Assembly (NCBI GenBank): GCA_903928965.1
Contig: CAIYSZ010000019.1
Location: 1 to 50,675 of the forward strand
DNA length: 50,675 nucleotides
From: an uncultured Pseudomonadota bacterium
GTDB taxonomy: Bacteria; Pseudomonadota; Gammaproteobacteria; Methylococcales; Methylomonadaceae
Direction: 5' to 3'
Positions 17,373 to 25,139 of this stretch are shown piece after piece; positions within the stretch are counted from its first letter, which is position 1; every line of letters begins with the position of its first letter. The translations under genes and the position numbers were made by a program. A model generated the notes under the pieces. It had not been told where the DNA came from, searched no databases, and was given only the letters and a program-made list of their open reading frames with translations.

Positions 17373-18542
17373 TTAATGATTGTTTACTTCTAAAATAACC
17401 ACCTCGCCTCTCGTATTCGGAACATCATAAGTGTCGCCAGAGTCCCCGACATAAACTTTGCCGTTTACCGGATTGAAAGCCAAGCCTTGCGGCAGCGAAC
17501 CGATATTGGTAGGCGTTGGGGGATTACCCACCGGAATATTTTTAGCGATAACCTTACCGGTTAAACCATCCACCACGGCCAAGGTGGAGAATAAATCGCT
17601 AATTACATAAATATTATGATTATTTGGATTAACCACTACGTCAAATAAATTGGTTCCAATATAAATGGTATTGATCACCTTATTAGTATTGGTGTCGATG
17701 GTTATCAAACTACCGTCATAAGTCCCGGTCACATACAAACGGTGCAAGGTTTCGTCCACCGCCAGATGATCAATCCCGGAATAGGAACCGACGCAAGTAT
17801 TGTTCAGGTAACAATTGTCCGGAGTAGCTGCGGCGCCGACCCCGGTGATCAAGTCTATAACGGTATCGGTTTTTCCATCGATAACCGTCACCGTGGCATC
17901 CCAATAGTTAGAGACGTAAATCCGGTTGGTGCGCTGATCTATGGCTAGAAAATTAGCGTTATCATCGGGTATGGTGGTCAAAACGGCTTTGGTTTTTGGG
18001 TCCACCACATCGATTTGATTGGCGTAATTGGCGATATACAATTTGCCGGTTTGTTTACTACGCACGATGTCCTGGGTGAACAGGCCAAAACTAGCGCCAT
18101 TGGTATCCACCGCATAATTATCGGTCACCGTATTGGTTCTGCCGTTGATTACGGTCAGATAGCCATTATTATTCAAGGCGTACACCGTGTTCGTCAACTC
18201 GTCCACCGCGATTCCCGATGGGCCGTTCAGAGGCGGAAACGGAGGTTCGCTTTCTCCGGGAGCAACGTAAGCCGGATTGCCGACCGGAATCGTGGCGACG
18301 ATTTTATCCGAAACGCCGTCCAATACCGAAACAGTGTATTTACCGAAATTGGCAACATAAACCTTGCCGGTGTGAGTATTAATTCCGACTTCCCCGGTTT
18401 CCGCCCCCCCGGGTAATAGAACGGTTGTCACATGTTTCAACGGCGGGACTGAAGCCACGTCCGCTTCGGCGGCGGTGACTTGCAGAGTGTTAAAAGCTAA
18501 ACCGCCTAGTATAATAAGTGTTAATTTAGAAATCTGTTTCAT
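17373..18542 (-). CDS. secreted YVTN beta-propeller protein, paralogue 2
   Basis: 389 residues: signal peptide MKQISKLTLIILGGLAFNTLQVTAA, then repeated blades (KVYVANFGKYTVSVLD, RIYVSNYWDATVTVID, RLYVTGTYDGSLITID). It carries the shared insert, here Cys-YLNNT-Cys. The C-terminus ends on a closing strand (RGEVVILEVNN), as expected for a Velcro-closed propeller. It is flanked upstream by a possible promoter and downstream by an intrinsic terminator, so it is probably a single transcription unit. Function unknown; a paralogue of the genes at 14654 and 18719. Confidence 0.9.
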   Translation of the reverse strand: MKQISKLTLIILGGLAFNTLQVTAAEADVASVPPLKHVTTVLLPGGAETGEVGINTHTGKVYVANFGKYTVSVLDGVSDKIVATIPVGNPAYVAPGESEPPFPPLNGPSGIAVDELTNTVYALNNNGYLTVINGRTNTVTDNYAVDTNGASFGLFTQDIVRSKQTGKLYIANYANQIDVVDPKTKAVLTTIPDDNANFLAIDQRTNRIYVSNYWDATVTVIDGKTDTVIDLITGVGAAATPDNCYLNNTCVGSYSGIDHLAVDETLHRLYVTGTYDGSLITIDTNTNKVINTIYIGTNLFDVVVNPNNHNIYVISDLFSTLAVVDGLTGKVIAKNIPVGNPPTPTNIGSLPQGLAFNPVNGKVYVGDSGDTYDVPNTRGEVVILEVNNH

Positions 18543-18582
18543 GTCAAATACCTAATTAATGTGAGTTGTAAGTTATTGTTTA

Positions 18583-18612
18583 ATTATAGTTTCTATCGAG
18601 TTATACTTTAAA
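18583..18612 (-). promoter_or_regulatory. possible promoter of propeller paralogue 2
   Basis: On the minus strand, TTTAAA (18612-18607) and a perfect TATAAT (18588-18583) are separated by 18 bases, about 40 bases before the start codon. The -35 match is poor. Confidence 0.4.
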
Positions 18613-18682
18613 TGTTAATCATAACCGTGTTAATACAATTCAATAGTCTTTTGTATAGCAAAATTTAAAGCAAATGCGAACA

Positions 18683-18717
18683 CACCGCGGTCTTAACGGT
18701 TAATTAAGGCGCGGTGG
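18683..18717 (-). terminator. stem-loop directly after propeller paralogue 3
   Basis: An imperfect long stem (CACCGCG with CGCGGTG outside, CTTAA with TTAAG inside) begins at the stop codon of the gene at 18719. No strong T-run follows, so termination or 3'-end protection is inferred. Confidence 0.45.
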
Positions 18718-18718
18718 T

Positions 18719-19861
18719 TTATGGAAGTTGTAGAATAAGCAATTGATTAGGCCCCGGCAATCCATATGGCGCATAGCCATAGTTTGCTACATAGATTCTG
18801 CCAAGATTTGAGTTAACCACGATACCCCCAAGCAGGTTATCGGTTGGCAAGCCCTGTATACCGTTAGCCACCTGAATACCGGAAGCGACGACCGAATCCG
18901 AGTGGTGATCAATGACAGCCAGATTTCCAAAGTAATCAGACACATAAGCCGCATGCGTTACAGTATCAACCGCCGCCACGTAACCACCCACCGGCAGGGT
19001 TTTTATCAAAACATTATTTAAGGTATCCACCACCCCGGTAGCTCCGTCGCCGCTTAAGCCCACATAGAGCCGATGTCCGTTTTGATCAAGCGCGATGCCA
19101 TCGGGATGAGAACCTTCATCCGTGCATGAGCCGGTTTTGTAGCAATCATTAGGCACGGCCGGACGGCCAACGTCAATCAGCGTCGGAGTGAATTGATCCG
19201 TATCGCCGTCAATGACGGCAATTTGAGCATCCCACAAATTGTTGACATAAATCAAATTCTTGCTTTGATCAATGGCCAGCGTATAGGCGGTATCGTCAGG
19301 TATAGTGGTAATGACTTTTTTTTGTATGGGATCAATGACGTCAATTTGAACGTCGGCATTAGAAACATAAAGCTTTCCGGTCTTTGTACTGAAAACAAGA
19401 TTGCCGGTGGAAAAACCTTCAGGGCCATTGTTAACGGTATCAAACACAAAACTGTATTTAACCTTGTTGGTCTTGCCGTCAACCGCGGAAAGCGTGCCAT
19501 TGTTGGTTACCACATAGACAATGTTTCTGGCTTCGTCAATCGCAATGCCGGCAGGACCGCTGGCATATGAACCGGAAGCCCCTTTGCTGCTATCAATTGC
19601 AATAGTCGTGATTAATTTTTTGGCTTTATCGTCAATCACCGAAACGCTGCCGGCCTCGATATTTGGAACATAAATGCGATTGGTTTTATGATTGACCGCG
19701 GGATAAATAGAACCGGCGTTGGCCACGGTTGGCACGTCGGCTAATAAGGTAGGTATCAGATTGCTGGCTTTAACTAGGCCATTATCCGCAATAGCGGGCG
19801 TCATGTTCGCCGCCAAAAAAAGACCAGCCGCTAACCTGGAAAAAGTGCTTTTATTAACCAT
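18719..19861 (-). CDS. secreted YVTN beta-propeller protein, paralogue 3
   Basis: 380 residues with signal peptide MVNKSTFSRLAAGLFLAANMTPAIA. The blades include RIYVPNIEAGSVSVID, LIYVNNLWDAQIAVID and RIYVANYGYAPYG. The shared insert reads Cys-YKTGS-Cys after VGRPAVPND. GGAG precedes the start at a normal distance. It is the most upstream of the minus-strand propeller/cytochrome group. About 1 kb without a convincing gene lies upstream and may hold its control region. Binding partner unknown. Confidence 0.9.
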   Translation of the reverse strand: MVNKSTFSRLAAGLFLAANMTPAIADNGLVKASNLIPTLLADVPTVANAGSIYPAVNHKTNRIYVPNIEAGSVSVIDDKAKKLITTIAIDSSKGASGSYASGPAGIAIDEARNIVYVVTNNGTLSAVDGKTNKVKYSFVFDTVNNGPEGFSTGNLVFSTKTGKLYVSNADVQIDVIDPIQKKVITTIPDDTAYTLAIDQSKNLIYVNNLWDAQIAVIDGDTDQFTPTLIDVGRPAVPNDCYKTGSCTDEGSHPDGIALDQNGHRLYVGLSGDGATGVVDTLNNVLIKTLPVGGYVAAVDTVTHAAYVSDYFGNLAVIDHHSDSVVASGIQVANGIQGLPTDNLLGGIVVNSNLGRIYVANYGYAPYGLPGPNQLLILQLP

Positions 19862-20936
19862 GCTATAAATTCTCCTTTTTATAAGTACTTATTGAAATTC
19901 ACAATTTTTTTAATACAGCATCGATAAACAAGCAAAAATGAGGCCACATAAATATCAATCTGATTTTTTAGGTATGGTTGCGAACTTTAGCTAAAAATTG
20001 CATGATTTCACCTGATTTTGGCAAACTAACATAAAGTCTGACTCTATTCACGGCAAAAATTTCATCAAACAATGGCCATCCATACCGAACCCACGCGCAT
20101 GCGCACTTGTCCCGAAGGGCATACTGTGTGAAATAACATAGTTTAAATAAGCCCGCGATTTTGACGCCGGACAAAGATTCAGTTTCTAAATAACAAAAAA
20201 ATGCAACCGTTCAGACCTCTACCCTAAAAAGCCATCCTGATGATAATGGCATGACAGATAATCAACAGGTTATGAACGAAAAGACTCAAAACAGGGGGAG
20301 GAGCTGAACTGATACAAAAAAATTTGTCTATTGAAAAGCAACTGAGTTTTTTTAGATTAGCCATTATGCCATTGACTGGCGCTAAAATCATATAACAATG
20401 ATTTTTATGAGTATTTTAGAAGAAAGATATACAAGAACTTCACTGTGATTACCTAGGCGGCAAGCTTGAAAAAATACTTCTATTTTTCACACACTGAAAC
20501 AAGTTTAATTAAACTATGTTATTTAACGCGGTTAGATTGCGTTATATCACGCAGTAAGGTTAGGGCTTTACATCAACGGCCTTTTTCTTAGCTAGCGCTA
20601 TCATCCCGACTAAATGCTGGCCATAATTTCGGCTACCCGTCTATGCAGGGAAGATTTGTTTTTGTCATGGATTCCGCTTAGGTTGCGGGTTGTATACAGG
20701 GTACTTCGCAAAACCTCAATTTTGAAAAACGCAGGCCATTAAAAACAGGCGGTTGGGTTAGCTTGGATGGTAAAAATGTTAGTTTTTCAAGGCGCCCTAC
20801 AGTCTTGGCAAACGGGGCTTAAAGCCCGCATCCCAGGCGGGCAATACTCGCTCCTAGCCTTTTTCCGCCCGCTAAGACCTCAAGTAGTTGCCGGCTTTAG
20901 AGTTGTCCCGACTTAGCTTGGTAGCCCAAACGTTCA
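19862..20936. other. 1.1-kb stretch without a convincing gene
   Basis: A+T-rich and littered with stops in all frames. A 68-codon minus frame at 19968-20174 starts with TTG and has no ribosome binding site. Short frames such as the 18-codon MTDNQQVMNEKTQNRGRS near 20250 precede GGGGGAGGAG but lead nowhere. The 20660-20700 segment (TTTTTGTCATGGATTC...CTTAGGTTGCGGG) has relatives near 50390 and 48450. The 20815-20876 part is a copy of the 36861 repeat. It may be a decayed locus plus control DNA of propeller 3. Confidence 0.6.
20815..20876 (-). repeat. partial copy of the 36861 inverted-repeat element
   Basis: On the minus strand it reads GCGGGCGGAAAAAGGCTAGG then AGCGAGTATTGCCCGC and GCGGGC, closely matching GCGGGCGGAGAAGGCTAGTAG and following bases at 36870-36920. 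Confidence 0.7.
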
Positions 20937-22478
20937 TCAAGGCAAAATCTTGCCCAGCCCCCGCAAAAACCAGCGCCCTGAATTCGCCCCCTGCCGCCAA
21001 ACCTGCCGCCATTTATCCTGATTTTCCGTATCGCCCAGGCAACGCAGCAACCTGGCCTGATTCGCCGCGTTCATTTGCCGGCCCATGGCGGCGATAATCG
21101 CCTCCACATTGTAATCCGCCCGGCCCTGGCTATCGCCCAAACATACCGCCGCTAGCGGCGTATCGGCCGGCAGCGGCAAATCCTCGCGAATAGCGTCCAG
21201 GGCGGCCAGAATATTCCGGGCCTTATCACTGTCAGGCGGGTTCAAATTATAAGGCGGGCTCCATTCGCGCATAGGCCGCAGTTGGTCTATGTGCGTCGCC
21301 ACCACAATGACCGGCGGCATTTTCCGCTTGGCTTGCTCCGTGAAATGCCGTTGAAAAGCGGTCAAAAATCCGCGATCCGCGGCGCGCGCCGCGTTATTGG
21401 CGTTGCAGACCAATAACAGCAAATCGGTTTTATCCAATTCCCGCTGGTTATCGCTAATCCACTGCGTGTTTTCGCCATAGCCCGGCGTATCGAAAATCAG
21501 ACCGCTCAGCTCGCCGTTCTGGTCCAGCTTATACGGCGTCAAGGCCGCGGTGCAGGCGATCACGTCGGTCGCCGCCCGCGGCCGGCCGAACAGAGCATTA
21601 ATTAAAGTCGATTTACCGGCCTTGGTTTGTCCCGCCGTCAAAATGCGCAACGGTTCGGCGGCGAGCCCTTCTTGCCGCGCTTCCGCTTGCCTTAAATCCA
21701 GCCGCGACGGCTCGGACAAGGCTTCGCCACGCTCCGGCGGCCCTTTCAAGCGGCCGCTATACAGCAAAATCGCGTATTCGCCGACTTTTTGCGCGTAGGT
21801 ATCCAACAGCCAATTACGCAGCAACGGCAAAGTCAAACCCGCCGCTTTATCCTGCGCGTAATTTTTAGCTTCGTTTAAAATTCCGGCAAACGGATTCAAC
21901 AACAACCTGCCCAACCTTACCGCGGTTCTGGCCTCATCCAGATGCTCCAGCCAGCGCTGCAAATTCAGGCCGTCGGCCAAAGTGAGCACATGGCTGAACG
22001 GCAAATTGGCATGCAGCTGCTCACGCATGTCACGGCTGACCCGCTCCATGATGATAAGCAACTCCGTGGCCGGTATCTCCAATTCCGGATGCTTGGCGTT
22101 AGGGCGGTAATGTTTAGCCACCGCTGCTAAAATTCGCCTGCCAAACCACAACCAATGCTCCAATTCATCGACTTGAAAAGATTTATCCTGTTTGGCCTGC
22201 TCGGCCAGCGCCGCCACCTCTCCCCAAACCGCCGCATCCAATTGCGACAGAGCGAATTGCGGCAAGACCAGACCCGTCGCATGCCGCCGCTCACGCCGCC
22301 TTTTCAAAAGTCTAGCTAAAATCCACGCCACGCCGCTGCAGCTAACCGAAACCGACAGCCACATCCAAAACCGATGTTCCTGCCACAGCCACCAGCCGCC
22401 GGCCGCCATTAACATTAAAAATGGCGCGCCGCCCAGCAAGGCAAGCGCCAACCAAGGCCATAATCCGCGCACACGCAT
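20937..22478 (-). CDS. membrane-anchored GTPase
   Basis: 513 residues. Two membrane helices come first (about 8-26 and 34-56), then a helical region and a GTPase domain. The P-loop is GQTKAGKSTLIN near residues 284-295, G3 is DTPGYG and G4 is ATHID (THxD instead of NKxD). The family is MMR_HSR1-like; the role is unknown. It starts 11 bases after the neighbouring DUF697 GTPase gene ends, so the two form a bicistronic unit and the proteins may act together at the inner membrane. Confidence 0.88.
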   Translation of the reverse strand: MRVRGLWPWLALALLGGAPFLMLMAAGGWWLWQEHRFWMWLSVSVSCSGVAWILARLLKRRRERRHATGLVLPQFALSQLDAAVWGEVAALAEQAKQDKSFQVDELEHWLWFGRRILAAVAKHYRPNAKHPELEIPATELLIIMERVSRDMREQLHANLPFSHVLTLADGLNLQRWLEHLDEARTAVRLGRLLLNPFAGILNEAKNYAQDKAAGLTLPLLRNWLLDTYAQKVGEYAILLYSGRLKGPPERGEALSEPSRLDLRQAEARQEGLAAEPLRILTAGQTKAGKSTLINALFGRPRAATDVIACTAALTPYKLDQNGELSGLIFDTPGYGENTQWISDNQRELDKTDLLLLVCNANNAARAADRGFLTAFQRHFTEQAKRKMPPVIVVATHIDQLRPMREWSPPYNLNPPDSDKARNILAALDAIREDLPLPADTPLAAVCLGDSQGRADYNVEAIIAAMGRQMNAANQARLLRCLGDTENQDKWRQVWRQGANSGRWFLRGLGKILP

Positions 22479-22489
22479 GCCGTTAGCTC

Positions 22490-23688
22490 CTATTTAAACC
22501 GGTCCCGCAACAATTCCCGCCCATACTCCAGCTCACGCTGGTAAACGGCGCGCAACATTTCCGCGCTAAACGCCTCGCCGCGGCGCGCGCTGGAATAATA
22601 AAAACATAAGGTCATACCCAGCGCATAGGTAATCGCCGCGGTGGACAAACCGGACACCACACTGCCCCAGCCCGGCGCCAGCTTAGCCAGCTCACGCGCG
22701 CCGTACCCCAAACTCAAGGACCCCAAACCCACCGCGCTCGCCACTTCATACACCGAGCGCATGGTAAACGGCAAGCCGTAAATCGACGCGATGCTATGAA
22801 ACAGCTTGCCTTGACAAGCCGCCACCAGCGGCAAGCCGATCATGGGAACCGGCGTCAACGCCAAAAGACCGGAAGAAATGGCGTAACCGATCACATGCGG
22901 CCGCGCGTGCGCGGCGTAAACGTCGTTCACCTGCCCCGCGGCCTCGTCTTGCAGCAACATGTGCCGCAAACCCAAGGGCAGCGCGGTTTCAATAGCGTCC
23001 CACAACGCCTCCAGCCCGTAAAGCCGCGGATTAAACCCGTCCTCGGGCTGAGTAAAATCAATCGCCGCAAACCGCGAATTGAAGGCTTTAAACCGCTCCC
23101 GTTGCGCGCGCAAGGAGCGCAACAGGTCGGGCGGCGTCAGCCCGCCGTCGCCGCCGTCAACATAGGCATAGGGTTGCGGATGATCCATGCCGTGCGGATA
23201 GCCCTCGTGCAAACAAGTTTGCGCGATCAACAGAGGCCATTCAGGATGCGCTTGCCGAATAGAGCGCAACACCGACTCGACGGCGTCCAACTCGTGATCC
23301 ATGGCTTTAATCACAACCAGCAACAAATGCGCCTGCTCGCCGCACAAAGCCAAATCTTCTTGCGGATCATAATCGGCCTCGCCCAAGCCTTTGCTATCCA
23401 GAAAACGCAAAAACGCCGTATCGGCGCTAGGAAAGTCAAACACCTCGGCACGTTGCGTGCACGGCCGGAACCCGGTTCCCACCTCAACCCGGCTGGAATG
23501 GGTCAAGCCCTGAATGATGGATGACTTGCCGCTTTGCGCCTTGCCCAGCAACCAAACACGGGAACGGGCAAATCCCGCCGAACCAATTGCAATTTGGCCT
23601 GCAACTCGCTTTGCGACACTTTAGGATTAAGCAATTGCCGCAACCAACTTTCATTTAAGCGCTTGTTAAACATGTGATCCCGTAACAT
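22490..23688 (-). pseudogene. DUF697 GTPase interrupted by a frameshift
   Basis: Two frames together give one GTPase. Frame 1 (23688 to about 23551) encodes MLRDHMFNKRLNESWLRQLL up to RRDLPVPVFG. Frame 2 (about 23551 to 22490, 353 codons) continues LLGKAQSGKSSIIQGL, a P-loop, then SKGLGEAD (G3 region) and a C-terminal DUF697 membrane-associated region (GYAISSGLLALTPVPMIGLP). Restoring one T in GTGTTTGGTTGC would read VFWLLGKAQSGKSS in one frame. It is either a real one-base deletion, which removes translation into the GTPase unless the internal TTG at 23551 is used, or a sequencing error. Confidence 0.8.
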
Positions 23689-23721
23689 GAATAAAGCGGT
23701 ATCTTAACAGTTATAGAAGAG

Positions 23722-23736
23722 TTACGTTTTACGTAA
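23722..23736. promoter_or_regulatory. 15-bp palindrome between divergent genes
   Basis: TTACGTTTTACGTAA, with 6-bp arms TTACGT/ACGTAA around TTT, lies in the control region between the GTPase pair (minus) and the YXWGXW gene (plus). It may be an operator. Confidence 0.35.
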
Positions 23737-23741
23737 GACAC

Positions 23742-23785
23742 GGCTCCACGTGAATAGTCATGGGTAGCCTACAGTCTTGTAAACA
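23742..23785. repeat. fragment of dispersed GTTAAC-ended element
   Basis: CTCCACGTGAATAGTCATGG and the following TAGCCTACAGTCTTGTAAACA match the centre of the element at 45220-45340. In reverse orientation they match the centre of the one at 31255-31364. Confidence 0.65.
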
Positions 23786-23867
23786 GTTTGTTACCGCACA
23801 GACTTGGTTTCAGTCTTGACCGTACCATCCTTACCTTATCGCTACATTTATAGAGGAGTACTACTTC

Positions 23868-24938
23868 ATGCACAAGACACGCTATACCAATTCGCTGCTA
23901 TTCGCAGTATTGACGCTCATCATGCCATTCGCGGCCTATGGGCAAATATTTTTTTCGGTAACGGTAGCGCCGCCGCCGCTGCCAGTTTACGAGCAGCCTG
24001 TTATCCCGCAGGCCGGCTATTTGTGGACGCCCGGTTACTGGCATTGGAGCGATGAAGGATATTACTGGGTTCCTGGAACATGGGTTCAGCCGCCTATGTC
24101 CGGCGTGCTTTGGACGCCCGGTTACTGGGGTTGGGGAAATGGAGCTTATCAATTTAATCAAGGTTACTGGGGACCCCAAGTTGGATACTACGGCGGCGTG
24201 AACTACGGCTTTGGCTTCGGCGGCCTAGGATTCGGCGGCGGCGAATGGCGCGGCGGCGCTTTCTTCTACAACACCGCGGTGATGAATGTAGGCGGTAACA
24301 CTAACAATGTCTACGTAAATAAAACCGTCATTGAAAACAACACGAACAACAACAGTCACGTCAGTTACCATGGCGGCGCCGGCGGTACCACGGCCACGCC
24401 GACCCCGGCGGAAGAGCAGGCGGCGCACGGGCGCCACATTCAGCCCACGGCGGAACAAACCCAACATCAAGCCGCCGCCAGCAAAAACCCTAAGCTGCTT
24501 GCGAAAAACAACGGCGGCAAACCCGAGATTGCCGCAACCGCAAAGGCTGGCGACTTCTCTGAGAAAAGCGCCGTGCCAGCCAAAGAAGCTGGAGGTGAAG
24601 TTAATCCGGAATCGCTAAAAGCCACGGCCAAAACGATGCCAGCACGGGAAAAAGTATCCGAGGAAAAGGCCTCGCAAGAAAAAGCTTCAGAAGAAAAGGC
24701 TACGGAGAACAAAGCCGCGCAAGAAAAAGCTTCACAGGAAAAGGCTACGGAAAACAAAGCCGCGCAAGAAAAAGCTTCACAGGAAAAGGCTACGGAAAAC
24801 AAGGCCGCGCAAGAAAAGGCTTCTGAGAAACAGGCTCCGCACGAAACGGCTCCTCGCGAAAAGGCGCCACATGAATCAGCGCCGCATCCGTCAGCCCCGC
24901 ACCCTGCTCCACCAAAGAAGGAAAACAAAAAAGAGTAA
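23868..24938 (+). CDS. secreted YXWGXW-repeat protein with charged tandem-repeat tail
   Basis: 356 residues. A signal peptide (MHKTRYTNSLLFAVLTLIMPFAAYG) is followed by a proline/aromatic domain with four YxWxxGxW-like motifs (LWTPGYWHW, YYWVPGTWV, LWTPGYWGWG, FNQGYWG), then a Gly-rich FGFGGLGFGG stretch. Residues 250-325 are an Ala/Glu/Lys repeat (KAAQEKASQEKATEN), followed by a His/Pro/Lys tail (SAPHPSAPHPAPPKK). It is probably an envelope or outer-surface protein. GAGGAG lies about ten bases before the ATG. Confidence 0.88.
   Translation: MHKTRYTNSLLFAVLTLIMPFAAYGQIFFSVTVAPPPLPVYEQPVIPQAGYLWTPGYWHWSDEGYYWVPGTWVQPPMSGVLWTPGYWGWGNGAYQFNQGYWGPQVGYYGGVNYGFGFGGLGFGGGEWRGGAFFYNTAVMNVGGNTNNVYVNKTVIENNTNNNSHVSYHGGAGGTTATPTPAEEQAAHGRHIQPTAEQTQHQAAASKNPKLLAKNNGGKPEIAATAKAGDFSEKSAVPAKEAGGEVNPESLKATAKTMPAREKVSEEKASQEKASEEKATENKAAQEKASQEKATENKAAQEKASQEKATENKAAQEKASEKQAPHETAPREKAPHESAPHPSAPHPAPPKKENKKE
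24666..24833 (+). repeat. 45-bp tandem repeat inside the YXWGXW gene
   Basis: The units start at 24666 (divergent), 24711, 24756 and 24801 (partial). The units at 24711 and 24756 differ at one or two bases. Each unit encodes 15 residues of the Ala/Glu/Lys repeat, so length changes keep the frame. Confidence 0.9.
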
Positions 24939-24963
24939 TATTAAATACTGCTGTAATCCAAAA

Positions 24964-25064
24964 AATAGGATACGCTGAACAGCGTGAAGCGCATCAATTG
25001 GAATACGATGCTGCAAAACGATTCTGCAAAACGATACGCTGCATTGCATTCAGCGCATCCTATT
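24964..25064. repeat. palindromic element, TAGGATGCGC family, copy 2
   Basis: The left arm AATAGGATACGCTGAA (24964-24979) is inverted at 25049-25064 (TTCAGCGCATCCTATT) with one mismatch. Inside, TGCAAAACGAT occurs twice in tandem. It lies between the YXWGXW and MgtA genes. Confidence 0.85.
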
Positions 25065-25139
25065 AAAACTAACCATGACAATACAGATAGCGACTTATTG
25101 TTAACAGCCTTATGGGCTCCCTCAAATTCGCTGTTTAAT

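Noticed and set aside
19968-20174. 68-codon minus frame
   Set aside because: TTG start without a ribosome binding site; no recognisable motif; odd composition.
24666-24833. Tandem repeat as a CRISPR array
   Set aside because: Units are adjacent without unique spacers and are translated in frame.
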